Positions 52,395 to 61,576 of a stretch of 64,000 bases of DNA are shown here, one piece after another (the stretch's first letter is position 1; every line of letters starts with the position of its first letter). A program made the translations under genes and the position numbers. The stretch spans positions 1 through 64,000 of the forward strand of contig NZ_DATJTC010000028.1 of NCBI RefSeq assembly GCF_035503745.1, written 5' to 3'. The stretch comes from Dyella_B sp035503745 (GTDB lineage Bacteria > Pseudomonadota > Gammaproteobacteria > Xanthomonadales > Rhodanobacteraceae). The notes below the pieces were generated by a model that did no database searches, had not been told where the DNA came from, and saw only the letters and a list, made by a program, of their open reading frames with translations.

Positions 52395-55300
52395 ATGAAA
52401 AGAATGTTGATCAACGCAACTCAGCGTGAAGAGTTGCGTGTGGCCATCGTGGATGGCCAGACTCTTTACGATCTCGATATCGAAATCCCTTCCCGCGAGC
52501 AAAAGAAAGCCAACATCTACAAAGGCCGCATCACTCGCGTCGAACAGTCCCTCGAAGCCTGCTTTGTCGATTACGGCGCCGAACGCCACGGTTTCTTGCC
52601 GCTGAAGGAAATCGCGCGCGAATACTTCACGCAGGGCCTGGACCCGTACAAGTCCAACATCCGCGAACTGGTCAAGGAAGGCCAGGAAGTCGTCGTCCAG
52701 GTGGAAAAGGAAGAACGCGGCAACAAGGGCGCCGCGCTTACCACCTTCATCAGCCTCGCCGGCCGCTACATGGTGCTGATGCCGAACAACCCCAAGGCCG
52801 GCGGCGTATCCCGCCGCATCGAGGGCGAAGACCGGCAGGCGCTCAAGGAAGCGCTGGACCATCTCACCGTACCGGACGACATGGGCCTGATCGTGCGCAC
52901 CGCCGGCATGGGCCGCGACGCCGAAGAACTGCAATGGGACCTCGACTACCTCCTGCAGCTGTGGAAGGCCATTTCCGGCGCCGCCCAGGCGCAGAAGGCG
53001 CCGTTCCTGATCTACCAGGAATCGAAGCTGTTCATCCGCGCCCTGCGCGACTACCTGCGCAGCGACATCGGCGAAATCCTGATCGACGAGGAATCGCTTT
53101 ATCAGGATGCGCGCGACTTCATGCAGCAGGTGATGCCCAACGCCCTGCGCAAGCTCAAGCTGTACAAGGACGACACCCCGCTGTTCTCGCGCTACCAGAT
53201 CGAAACACAGATCGAGAGCGCGTTCGATCGCAGCGTGCGCCTGCCCTCCGGCGGCTCGATCGTCATCGACCAGACCGAGGCGCTCACCGCCATCGACATC
53301 AACTCCTCCAAGGCCACCAAGGGTGGCGACATCGAGGAGACCGCGTTCAACACCAACCTTGAAGCGGCGACGGAAATCGCCCGCCAGCTGCGCATCCGCG
53401 ACGCCGGCGGCCTGATCGTCATCGACTTCATCGACATGGACAGCCCCAAGCACCAGCGCGAAGTCGAAGAACGCCTCAAAGATGCCGCCAAGCTCGACCG
53501 CGCGCGCATCCAGATCGGGCGCATCTCGCGCTTCGGCCTGCTGGAAATGTCGCGCCAGCGCCTGCGCCCGTCGCTGGGCGAAGCCACCCAGATCGTATGT
53601 CCGCGCTGCGAAGGCCATGGCCACATCCGCAGTGTGGAGTCGCTGTCGCTGTCCACGTTGCGATTGATCGAAGAGCACGCCATGAAGGACAACACCGGCC
53701 AGGTGTTGGTGCAGGCGCCCCAGAGCGTGGCCAACTTCATGCTCAACGAAAAGCGCGCCAGCGTGGTCGAGATCGAACTGCGCAACAAGGTGCACGTCGT
53801 CATCGTGGCGGACGACAAGCTGGAAACGCCGCACATCGAAATCCAGCGCATCCGCGAAGCGGACATGGGCGAGCACAGCAAGCCCAGCTACGAGCGCCTT
53901 ACCACGCAGGAAGAAGCCCCGCTGCCGAAAATGGGCCAGATGCTCGGCAGCAGCGAGCAGCCGGCGGTGAGCGGAATCGTGCCCTCCAGCCCCGCTCCGG
54001 TGCGCGAGGAAGATGAACAACCCGTGGTAGCCCCCGCACCTGCGGCGAAGCGCTCGCCTGCGGTCGCGGCGGCGCCGGCTCCGGCTGCCAAAGCGAGCGG
54101 CGGTTTCTTCTCGCGCATGTTCGGCTCCCTGTTCGGCGGTGGCGCGGCACCCGCCCCTGCCCCGGCGCCCGCGCCGGCACCCACGCGCCAGGAATCGGCC
54201 CGCGGCAAGCCGCAGGACAATCGCCGCAACGACCGCACGCGCACCGATGGCCAGGCCACGCGGCAGGCGCAGCAGAGCGGCACTCGCGGCGGCGCACAGC
54301 AGCAAGGCAAGAACCCCAATCAGCGCCAGCGCGGCAACGAGCAACAGCAGGCTCGCCAGCAACAGGGCGGCGGCAAGCAGCAAGGCGGCAAACAGCCGCA
54401 GGAACCGCGCCAGGCCAAGCAACCCCAGGCAGCCGGCGATGCCGCCGCAACCGAGCGCAATAACAGGCAAAACGCGCCGGTCGCAAAACAGCAGCAGGAA
54501 CCCCAGCAGCGCGCCCCGCAGGGTGAACGCCCCGCGCAAAGCGAACGTGCCCCGCAGGGTGAGCGTCCGCCGCAAGGCAATGCGCCCGCCGCGGCGCCCA
54601 AACAGCCTGAACCGGCAAAGCCGGCTGCCGAGACCACAGCCGTGGCCCTCGCCCAAGGCGCACCCGAGGTCGCGGCCGAAGCCGGCGCGGAGAGCGCGAG
54701 CCAGTCGCGCCGCCGTCGTGGCCGCCGTGGCGGTCGCCGCCGTCGCCGTCACGAAGGTGCCGCCGCCGACGCCACGGGACAGAACGACCAGATCATCACG
54801 GGATTGGACGACGAGGATCGGGACGACGACGCCGAGATGGAAGCAGGCGACGTTGAACACGCCTTGCCGGAAGCCGCGCCCAAACCGGTAACGGCGCACG
54901 CCGCCCCGGTTGTGCATGCCTCACCGGCAGCCGAAGCCGTGCCGGCGGCCTCCTCCCCGGATACATCAGAACCTGCGGCAGCGGCATCGTTCGAGCACGC
55001 ACGGGAATCGTTCGCGGCCGAACCGCTGACGGAAACCAAGGCCGTCATCGCCGCCAACGATCACCCTGTCCAGATCACTGCACAGCCCGTTGAAGCCGTT
55101 GAAGAAACCACAACGCCGCTGATCGTCGCGCCCGCCCCCGTGCCCGCTTCGTTCAACTTGCCCGTATTGCCGCCGATCCCGGCCCACAGGGACGCTGCCG
55201 AAACGTCCGAACAGGCGCAGACGCACACTGCGGTGGCCGAAGCGACGCCTCACGTGCACGCGGAGGCGGTAACCGTCACGGTCCCCCACGATACCGCTCC

Positions 55301-55583
55301 CGCGGCAAACGAGGTGGGGATGACCACGCCGGCGGAATCGATCGTGATACCGCAGCCGCCAGCGCAAAGGGTTGAATTGACCGCCGAGCCGTCCGCTCCC
55401 GAGCCCGCGATCGTTTCACCCGCCCCACTGTTCCATCAGCCAGAACAAGGCGACTTGCTATCTACGCCTCTGCGCCAACACGCGTCGTCGATATCGACCA
55501 ACCATGCCGCCGAAGCGCCAAAGGCACCCTTGCCCGAGGAAGACGAAAACCACACGGCACAGCGAGACGGCAAGCCCTCCTGA
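52395..55583 (+). CDS. rne: Ribonuclease E
   Basis: 1062 residues from ATG 52395, which has GAGGAA upstream. The catalytic half (about 1-520) has the S1 domain (ANIYKGRITRVEQSLEACFVDYG), the catalytic Asp pair in QTEALTAIDINSSKAT and LIVIDFIDMDSPKHQ, and the Zn-link CPRCEGHGH. The C-terminal half is disordered: Ala/Pro-rich, Gln/Arg-rich tracts (about 610-760), an Arg-rich SRRRRGRRGGRRRRR RNA-binding stretch and an acidic tail. It is the central mRNA-decay and rRNA-processing enzyme. Confidence 0.97.
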   Translation: MKRMLINATQREELRVAIVDGQTLYDLDIEIPSREQKKANIYKGRITRVEQSLEACFVDYGAERHGFLPLKEIAREYFTQGLDPYKSNIRELVKEGQEVVVQVEKEERGNKGAALTTFISLAGRYMVLMPNNPKAGGVSRRIEGEDRQALKEALDHLTVPDDMGLIVRTAGMGRDAEELQWDLDYLLQLWKAISGAAQAQKAPFLIYQESKLFIRALRDYLRSDIGEILIDEESLYQDARDFMQQVMPNALRKLKLYKDDTPLFSRYQIETQIESAFDRSVRLPSGGSIVIDQTEALTAIDINSSKATKGGDIEETAFNTNLEAATEIARQLRIRDAGGLIVIDFIDMDSPKHQREVEERLKDAAKLDRARIQIGRISRFGLLEMSRQRLRPSLGEATQIVCPRCEGHGHIRSVESLSLSTLRLIEEHAMKDNTGQVLVQAPQSVANFMLNEKRASVVEIELRNKVHVVIVADDKLETPHIEIQRIREADMGEHSKPSYERLTTQEEAPLPKMGQMLGSSEQPAVSGIVPSSPAPVREEDEQPVVAPAPAAKRSPAVAAAPAPAAKASGGFFSRMFGSLFGGGAAPAPAPAPAPAPTRQESARGKPQDNRRNDRTRTDGQATRQAQQSGTRGGAQQQGKNPNQRQRGNEQQQARQQQGGGKQQGGKQPQEPRQAKQPQAAGDAAATERNNRQNAPVAKQQQEPQQRAPQGERPAQSERAPQGERPPQGNAPAAAPKQPEPAKPAAETTAVALAQGAPEVAAEAGAESASQSRRRRGRRGGRRRRRHEGAAADATGQNDQIITGLDDEDRDDDAEMEAGDVEHALPEAAPKPVTAHAAPVVHASPAAEAVPAASSPDTSEPAAAASFEHARESFAAEPLTETKAVIAANDHPVQITAQPVEAVEETTTPLIVAPAPVPASFNLPVLPPIPAHRDAAETSEQAQTHTAVAEATPHVHAEAVTVTVPHDTAPAANEVGMTTPAESIVIPQPPAQRVELTAEPSAPEPAIVSPAPLFHQPEQGDLLSTPLRQHASSISTNHAAEAPKAPLPEEDENHTAQRDGKPS

Positions 55584-55607
55584 CCGCCGCAGGCGATCGC
55601 TTCAAGC

Positions 55608-55637
55608 AAAAGGCCGGATCATGTCCGGCCTTTTTTT
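55608..55637 (+). terminator. Intrinsic terminator after rne
   Basis: A GGCCGGA/TCCGGCC stem with a 5-base loop, flanked by an A-run and followed by TTTTTTT. It may also end the convergent regulator gene. Confidence 0.9.
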
Positions 55638-55656
55638 ATGCGTGTTCGCAACGAGC

Positions 55657-56307
55657 TCAATTTCCGACCTGGTTGTTGTGGGTATCGAGCAAGCCGTGCA
55701 CCGTCATCAGATGTGCAAGGCTGATCACATGATCCACCTGCAGTTTTTCCATCAGGCGCTGCTTGTAGGTGGAAACCGTTTTCGGGCTGAGATTCAGCTG
55801 CTCGCCGATGGCGGTCAACGGCCTGCCGCGCACCAGCATCATGGCCACCTCCAGCTCGCGGCTGGAAAGATGGTCGAACGGCGACCCCTCGCCATCGAGC
55901 GTGGCCAGGGCCAGCTGCTGGGCCACTGCCGGCGCCAGATAGCGCCGCCCGGCCGCCACCTGGCGTACCGCATTGAGCAATTCCTCGGCGGCGCAACTCT
56001 TGGTGAGGTATCCATGCGCGCCGGCATCCAGCAGGCGCTTGGGAAAGCGCGCATCGTCCACGACCGTTACGACGATCACATGTGTGGGCAGGTTCGCGCG
56101 CGCCACGCGCTCGGTCAGCTCGATGCCGCTCATGCCGGGCATGTGGACATCGACCAGCGCGATCCTCGGCCGGGTTGCCCGGATCAGGCGCAGCCCCTCC
56201 TCGGCCGTACCTGCTTCGCCGCAAATGCGGATGTCCGGTTGCTGCAGGATCATCCTGAAGCCGGTGCGAACCAACTCGTGGTCGTCCACGAGCACCACAT
56301 CAATCAT
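55657..56307 (-). CDS. NarL/FixJ response regulator, GacA/UvrY-like
   Basis: 216 residues. The receiver domain has VVLVDDHELVRTGF, the phosphoacceptor Asp in IALVDVHMPGMSGIE and the Lys in GYLTKSCAAEELL. The LuxR-type HTH is LSSRELEVAMMLVRGRPLTAIG then KTVSTYKQRLMEKL. Similarity is closest to GacA/UvrY/SirA type regulators, which control CsrA-titrating small RNAs. The partner kinase is not seen nearby. Confidence 0.9.
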   Translation of the reverse strand: MIDVVLVDDHELVRTGFRMILQQPDIRICGEAGTAEEGLRLIRATRPRIALVDVHMPGMSGIELTERVARANLPTHVIVVTVVDDARFPKRLLDAGAHGYLTKSCAAEELLNAVRQVAAGRRYLAPAVAQQLALATLDGEGSPFDHLSSRELEVAMMLVRGRPLTAIGEQLNLSPKTVSTYKQRLMEKLQVDHVISLAHLMTVHGLLDTHNNQVGN

Positions 56308-56551
56308 CGGTTACCCTCCCTGGAAGGAACTACCCCGCGCAAAGTAGGCGTCTTACCGGCACATTGCAAGCCCGTAACCCCTGGTCCAGAAAGGATTTTC
56401 CATATAACGCAAAGACTGACGCCATAAATCAGAATTTACCTACATACTCTCTCCAAAATCAGTGTCACAATTCGATTTGTAGTACCTGCACGTAGTTCGT
56501 ATCGCACTCCCCAGCAAGGCTAGTCCGCACTAACCCGAATGGAGCGTAACG

Positions 56552-56791
56552 ATGGTGATCTACTCGCTCAAACAGTCCCTCGACGGGGGCTGGAGCATCC
56601 GCCGCGACACGGCAACCCTGTTTAGCCAGTTAAGGCTGGGCCCGGCCATCCAACTGGCACGCGAAGCCGCCCGCGACGAACACAACCGTTCCGGCCGCAG
56701 CACCTGCGTGGAAATGCCGGGACCGACATCCACGATCCGCCTGGCGCAATACGCCAAACCCGGCGTGCCGATCGAAAGCGCCGTGGCCTGA
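56552..56791 (+). CDS. Small conserved hypothetical protein
   Basis: 79 residues. It reads MVIYSLKQSLDGGWSIRRDT, then QLRLGPAIQLAREAARDEHNRSG, a short beta-strand plus helix pattern similar to small DUF2188-like proteins in Xanthomonadales. GGAGCG lies upstream of the ATG. No function known. Confidence 0.6.
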   Translation: MVIYSLKQSLDGGWSIRRDTATLFSQLRLGPAIQLAREAARDEHNRSGRSTCVEMPGPTSTIRLAQYAKPGVPIESAVA

Positions 56792-56882
56792 TGCCTCGCC
56801 TCACATAGACGCTCGCCTGGGTTACCGAGCGTCCCCATGTTACGATCGCGCGCCTGCCGCGGATCGTCCGGCAGCTGTCCCC

Positions 56883-56969
56883 GCCCGGATGGCGAAACAG
56901 GTAGACGCAAGAGACTTAAAATCTCTCGACCGCAAGGTCATGCCGGTTCGATCCCGGCTCCGGGCACCA
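56883..56969 (+). tRNA. leuZ: tRNA-Leu, anticodon TAA
   Basis: 87 bases with acceptor arms GCCCGGA/TCCGGGC, anticodon stem AGAGA/TCTCT around CTTAAAA (anticodon TAA), long variable arm, GGTTCGATCC T-arm and an encoded CCA. The region just downstream is accessory (HEPN-like and immunity-like genes), so it may also be an integration site. Confidence 0.94.
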
Positions 56970-57180
56970 TAAAATCAGCAACTTAGATGCCAACCCCCTC
57001 CAGTCTCTCGACCAGATCACGCCACTGGTGATTGTTAATCGATTGCTTACCATCGTCGCTGCACTGCCTTTGCGACGATAAGGACGAGGTTTGGAACGCT
57101 TGGAGGAGTCGCTCCTCGTGGGAGCCGAAGGGATGGCCGCTGCGCTACGTGCGCAGATCGGTCAGTGGACACATACAGGG

Positions 57181-57753
57181 CTACAAGGAGCCGTACTTAG
57201 ACCAGTTTGGCGGGCATGGAATTACCACTTTGAACGCAGCGTGATAGAGGCGATGGACGTGCTCGCAAAGCTCCATGAGCTGACTGATCGAAAGACTCTC
57301 TTGCCATGCAATATCGGTGAAAAGTACGTCTGCGGTCCTTTCAAACTGGAACGTACCGTGCGTCAATGAATTTCGAATATGTTGTACCAAGGTGTCGTCA
57401 CCGCGTTTGATACTGCCCGCACGGTAAATATCCCGAAAAGCTCGAAGGATTGAGGCCTCAGGCACGTCGTCCAGGCCTCGCTCAAGATGCAGGCTTCGCA
57501 TATAGCAAAGTGCCGTAAATGCCATGAACACCACCGATGCCCTTTTACGCATCTCTCTCAATTTAGCGGCAGGGATGTTTGGCGGACCTTTGAAGTCGAT
57601 ATCTGTTCTGGCGATGTCGTGACTCGCGCTTACGCAATTGAATGCCGTGATGAATCTCTCATCGTCAATTGCCAGACTTTGTGCATTCAGCGCCAATCGA
57701 AGGTCATTGTCTGAAATAGCACGCAATCTAAGAAGAAGATGCTCAATGTCCAT
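57181..57753 (-). CDS. HEPN-motif protein of unknown function
   Basis: 190 residues from ATG 57753, preceded by GGAAAAGC; a longer in-frame start at 57795 lacks a ribosome binding site. It is all-helical in feel. LVQHIRNSLTHGTF (about residues 123-136) holds the RNxxxH signature of HEPN RNases, with R127 and H132. Many HEPN proteins are toxin or defence RNases, often paired with an antitoxin such as MNT; no such partner is visible. The start codon overlaps that of a plus-strand ORF at 57752 within a CATG. AT-richer than its neighbours, so probably acquired. Confidence 0.6.
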   Translation of the reverse strand: MDIEHLLLRLRAISDNDLRLALNAQSLAIDDERFITAFNCVSASHDIARTDIDFKGPPNIPAAKLREMRKRASVVFMAFTALCYMRSLHLERGLDDVPEASILRAFRDIYRAGSIKRGDDTLVQHIRNSLTHGTFQFERTADVLFTDIAWQESLSISQLMELCEHVHRLYHAAFKVVIPCPPNWSKYGSL

Positions 57754-57895
57754 GGCTGCTTTTCCGAATGCCTTCGAGTTCAAATACGCAACCATTTCGA
57801 TTACGGCGCGTATTGGTCAGGACGGTCAAGGCGTCAGATTTAATAAGGACGGCTCCTTCAATACTGTTTTAGATCCAAGGACGAAAACGCAATGA
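57752..57895 (+). CDS. Short ORF, possible remnant of a toxin C-terminus
   Basis: 47 codons from ATG 57752, reading ITARIGQDGQGVRFNKDGS and ending LDPRTKTQ. It is coupled by ATGA to the next gene. The style recalls the ends of Rhs or contact-dependent toxins just before their immunity genes, but no toxin body lies upstream (that strand is antisense to the HEPN gene). Function is not claimed. Confidence 0.3.
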   Translation: MAAFPNAFEFKYATISITARIGQDGQGVRFNKDGSFNTVLDPRTKTQ

Positions 57896-58134
57896 GCAGG
57901 TTTAGCGTCGACTTTGTCAGCCCGGTTGAATATGAGTGGCTCGCGGCGGAAATATCCTACGATGGGCAACTCATATGTCGAGTTAGTAACGAGCGAAGTG
58001 ATCGTGAATTGGAAGTCCAGTTCGCATTTGACGCAAGAATCGGCAAGGTCATGACCCCAACAGTTCCATTGCGTGAGCTCATGACGCTTTTAGAAGACGT
58101 CGCAAAAGAGGTGCAGGCATTTCGCGATAAGTAG
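57892..58134 (+). CDS. Small immunity-like hypothetical protein
   Basis: 80 residues. It reads MSRFSVDFVSPVEYEWLAAE, then ISYDGQLICRVSNERSDRELE and ends in an amphipathic helix. The layout resembles small immunity proteins found after Rhs or CDI toxins, but no named family is certain. The start overlaps the preceding short ORF by four bases. Confidence 0.45.
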   Translation: MSRFSVDFVSPVEYEWLAAEISYDGQLICRVSNERSDRELEVQFAFDARIGKVMTPTVPLRELMTLLEDVAKEVQAFRDK

Positions 58135-58421
58135 CATGTCAGCTGAGCCACTAAAGTTTATTGCTGATCTGGAATTGAGTGGCGCCAACCTTAACAGCGA
58201 TCCTTGGGCGCTAGCAGTCTTCACATTATGCACGCATGACGTGCCCCATGGGATCACCGGTTCGGGCGTTAGCTGATGAGTGGACTTAGTCCATTTAGTT
58301 TAGCTAATCATGACACTCCACTCAGCAATGTGATGCCAGGCCCCGCGTCCCGAGGAAATTGCAAACCATCAGCTTCCATTCAATCGCAAGAGCCGCATCA
58401 CAGCGCTCTTAACACCCCAAT
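58135..58421. other. Intergenic stretch before the flavin monooxygenase
   Basis: No confident gene. A 46-residue ORF from ATG 58136 ends at 58276 and has no recognised similarity. Confidence 0.4.
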
Positions 58422-59453
58422 TCAATTGGCTTTAGCCGGGGCGATGACCTGCTTCGCAAATCGCTCCATTTCCTCTAGCTGAGGGCTCATTTGCAGCAGC
58501 AATAGGTCAACGCCTGCGTTGGAGAATTCTTCGATGCGTGCGCGCACCTGCTCAGGTGTGCCGATCAGGTCCGGACGCAGGCCACGATTGGATACGGAAT
58601 ATTCTTTGATTTTCAGTTCGCGTTCGAGCTGTGTGCCAGAGAGCCATTGATCAAAGTTGTCAAAACCAGGCGCCTTCGGATCGAGCGTTGTAATGCGCTC
58701 GACTTCCGCCCTGGCCTCCTTTTCGGTACCACGCACGATGGCGTAAGCGGCCATGCCGAATTGCATGGGCGGCAAACCAGTTTTGGCGCGTCGCTCGCGC
58801 ATGTCGGCTATCTTCTCTGCGATGAATTCCGGCTCATCGCCATGCATGACGTAGGCGTCGCAACGCTGCACGATCAAGGCCTTGGCTGCTTCGGATTCTC
58901 CACCGGCATAAATGGTTGGGCGCGGCGAGGAAATCGGTTTGGGCTCACAGATAGCGTCGGTCAGCGCATAGCGCTCGCCATGGAAGGTAAAAGGCGTTTG
59001 CGACCAAAGACCGTCGACCACTTGCAACCATTCGTGAGTGCGAGCGTAGCGGTCATCGTGTTGATCAAAAGCCAGACCGTATTGCTTGGCTTCGTCGGCC
59101 CACCATGACGAGACCACGTTAAGCGCCAGTCGGCCACCGGAGATGCGATCGACATTGGCCGCCTGTTTGGCGAACAGTGCCGGATGATGGAAGTTGGGGC
59201 GCACTGCCACCATGATTTCCAGCGTTTGCGTCACCGCTGCCAGTGCTGCGGCGCTGGACCAGGCATCGAGTGCGGGCTCGGTTACGCCCTTGATATCATT
59301 GAGATTAAGCTCGGCGATCAATGTAAGGTCGTAGCCGATCTGCTCGGCCCGCCTGCACAAATGGCTAAGATAATCCCAGCTGGCCTCCATGCCTTCATCG
59401 CGCACATTGCGCAACCATCCACCGAACACGGGTGCCCAGAAACCATACCTCAT
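58422..59453 (-). CDS. LLM-class flavin-dependent monooxygenase (SsuD-like)
   Basis: 343 residues. It is a bacterial luciferase-like TIM barrel: RYGFWAPVFGGWLRNV, TQTLEIMVAVRPNFHHPALFAKQAANVDRISGGRLALNVVSSWW and RPTIYAGGESEAAKALI match the alkanesulfonate/dimethylsulfone monooxygenase group, which uses reduced FMN. A FMN reductase gene lies divergently at 60815. The stop of the ATP-grasp gene overlaps its start (ATGA), an unusual partner for this class. Confidence 0.87.
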   Translation of the reverse strand: MRYGFWAPVFGGWLRNVRDEGMEASWDYLSHLCRRAEQIGYDLTLIAELNLNDIKGVTEPALDAWSSAAALAAVTQTLEIMVAVRPNFHHPALFAKQAANVDRISGGRLALNVVSSWWADEAKQYGLAFDQHDDRYARTHEWLQVVDGLWSQTPFTFHGERYALTDAICEPKPISSPRPTIYAGGESEAAKALIVQRCDAYVMHGDEPEFIAEKIADMRERRAKTGLPPMQFGMAAYAIVRGTEKEARAEVERITTLDPKAPGFDNFDQWLSGTQLERELKIKEYSVSNRGLRPDLIGTPEQVRARIEEFSNAGVDLLLLQMSPQLEEMERFAKQVIAPAKAN

Positions 59454-60382
59454 GCCGCTTTCTCCCGAATTTTTTCGATGGCTTGGATCAGGTAGTCCAC
59501 CAGCTTCTCGTGGGGATCCCAGCCAAGCACGTTGAGCGGATCTGCAACGAAGTTGGACAAGCCATTAATGTCGTAGAAACGGCGCGCGCCGTCGCGATCG
59601 TCAATCATGAATTCGATGCCGCCGATATCAAGTTTCGCGGCACGTGCAATTGCTTCCGCCGCACGGATAGCGTCCTGGTCGGGCTTGTACTCCCGCACCG
59701 TGATGCGCGGCTTGTCGATCAGACACACGTCGGCGGGGCACAAGTCGAATGTTCCGCCATCGGTATTGAGTGAAATCGCATAGAGGAAGTTGCCGTTAAG
59801 CGTTTCCATGCGAACCACCTGCTGACCGCGCGCGGGCACGTACTCCTGAACCAGCAGGACGCTGTCGATGCTTTTCGGCGTACTGCCGTTAGCAACCGCT
59901 TGGGTCAGCTCCTCCAAGGTTTCGTAAAACGATACGCCCGCACCGGAGCCGCCGATATTAACCTTGACGATTACGGGAAATCGCAGCGTCTTCGCGGCCG
60001 CGATGATATCGGCTTGTCGATGCACCACACGTGTGGCCGGAATGTCCAACCCCAACGATTGAATCAACGCCATTTGGCGGGCCTTGGAGGCGTCGATCGC
60101 CAGCGCCTGTGTACCATTGATAACGCGCGCACCACTCAATTCCCACGATGCGTATAACGATTGCGCGTAAAAAATGGGGTGCTCGTCCTGGCGCAGGAAG
60201 GAACTCATCGCCAGGCGGCTCAATACCAGCGGTGCTGGAGCTTCGGCGTTTTCAGGGTCAAAGTGGTGGTCCTGAAATTGAATAGGCTGGTAGGCGACAT
60301 TCCGCCGGTCAAGCGCGGCGAATAGCAGCTTGAACCAATCGGGGTGCTCGTAAATGATCGCTAGCGGTGGTCGATGTGTCAT
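59450..60382 (-). CDS. ATP-grasp (RimK-like) ligase
   Basis: 310 residues from ATG 60382 (a TTG at 60397 would add five). It shows a RimK-type ATP-grasp fold: PVIVKVNIGGSGAGVSFYE (phosphate loop), LLVQEYVPARGQQVVRME and IGGIEFMIDDRDGARRFYDINGLSNFV with the metal-binding Glu, Asp and Asn. The enzymes join a carboxylate to an amine using ATP. Translational coupling to the LLM monooxygenase suggests a shared pathway. The substrate is unknown; a role in sulfur or peptide metabolism is a guess. Confidence 0.82.
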   Translation of the reverse strand: MTHRPPLAIIYEHPDWFKLLFAALDRRNVAYQPIQFQDHHFDPENAEAPAPLVLSRLAMSSFLRQDEHPIFYAQSLYASWELSGARVINGTQALAIDASKARQMALIQSLGLDIPATRVVHRQADIIAAAKTLRFPVIVKVNIGGSGAGVSFYETLEELTQAVANGSTPKSIDSVLLVQEYVPARGQQVVRMETLNGNFLYAISLNTDGGTFDLCPADVCLIDKPRITVREYKPDQDAIRAAEAIARAAKLDIGGIEFMIDDRDGARRFYDINGLSNFVADPLNVLGWDPHEKLVDYLIQAIEKIREKAA

Positions 60383-60814
60383 GCGAGTGGTTTTCAAAGA
60401 GGCGTGTTAACCGTGGTTTAGCGTTCCAGGCGTCGGCATATCAACAGATACTTCGCAGCTCAACCGACACGCCAGATGCCGCGTAAGGTAATTGGAAGGG
60501 AACGTTCAGTGGCGTCAGGCAGGGCGTAAGCTATTCGCTGCCTGATGGCTTTTGGTTACAAGGTGCGTTGGAATCCGCTCCGGAATTAACTGATTTCTGG
60601 CCGGAAAGCGCCCCTCTACAAATGAACATTTGGCATATGGCTACGACTGTCTTTCATTTATAGCGCTGTAACCTGCCTATTCGCCCCAACGAAATGCTTC
60701 AACGGGGCCTTCGACTGCCGGAATCTCGGCAAATGCCGCAGATGAAACATCGCCTGGCCGCAAAGAACGGCAGTTTCGTGCTGCCTTACATCCGATACAG
60801 AGAGTCATTCATAC
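60383..60814. other. Divergent intergenic region of the flavin cluster
   Basis: 432 bases between the ATP-grasp and FMN reductase genes. I found no gene or convincing operator; it presumably contains both promoters. Confidence 0.4.
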
Positions 60815-61384
60815 ATGCCAGCTCCTCTCAAAGTCGTCGCCGTTATCGGCAGTACATCGCCCTTTTCGCGCACGCTTGTATTGGCACACGCGATGCTTGA
60901 CGCCCTGTCGCGTAATTTGCTGATTGACCGCCACGTAGTGGAGTTGACCCACATCGGGCGAGAACTTGGGCAATCGCTTGTCCGTGGCGAACTACCCGTG
61001 GAGATAGAGAGGGAGCTCCAGCGCATCGAATCGGCTGACATGGTGCTGGCAGCGGCTCCGGTGTATCGCGGATCGTACCCGGGCCTGTTCAAGCATCTGT
61101 TCGACATGATTGAGACGGATGCGTTCGTAAACAAGCCCGTGCTACTGGCCGCGACCGGCGGAAGCGAGCGCCACGCGCTCGTGATAGAGCATCAGCTACG
61201 ACCACTTTTTGGATTCTTGCAAGCATTGACCTTGCCAGTCGGCGTCTATGGCACGCCGGCGGATTTCGACGGACAACGCGTGTCTAATGCTCTGCTGCTT
61301 GAACGCATCGCGCTAGCGGCAGAGCGCGCCGCGGCTGTACTTGGCAAAAGCGATCCAGAGACCAACATGTGGCAGATTGCCTAA
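60815..61384 (+). CDS. NADPH-dependent FMN reductase (SsuE/MsuE-like)
   Basis: 189 residues with the flavodoxin-like FMN reductase pattern: VAVIGSTSPFSRTLVLAHAML, ADMVLAAAPVYRGSYPGLFKHLFDMIE and VLLAATGGSERHALVIEHQLRPLFGFL. It supplies reduced FMN to two-component monooxygenases and most likely feeds the LLM enzyme encoded divergently. ATG 60815 is the first in-frame start. Confidence 0.9.
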   Translation: MPAPLKVVAVIGSTSPFSRTLVLAHAMLDALSRNLLIDRHVVELTHIGRELGQSLVRGELPVEIERELQRIESADMVLAAAPVYRGSYPGLFKHLFDMIETDAFVNKPVLLAATGGSERHALVIEHQLRPLFGFLQALTLPVGVYGTPADFDGQRVSNALLLERIALAAERAAAVLGKSDPETNMWQIA

Positions 61385-61576
61385 TGCCGGGCAGCGGTGA
61401 AGCATCCGCCCCAGCCCAGGTCGAAAACGAAGACGCCGTTGAAACGACCGTATAACTTTGCGCAATCCGGTTACCCGTAACGCCGGGGCCTGATCCGGCG
61501 AACTCCCTATATCTCGGGCGACGTGGCGCGGCAGCTAAATGGCCGCCCATGACAGTAAAGGGCGAAGGTATCCGGT

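Noticed and set aside
54139..54891. Arg/Pro-rich 250-residue ORF inside rne
   Set aside because: It is an out-of-frame shadow of the low-complexity C-terminal half of RNase E.
58136..58276. 46-residue ORF after the immunity-like gene
   Set aside because: No ribosome binding site or similarity; too short to support a call.
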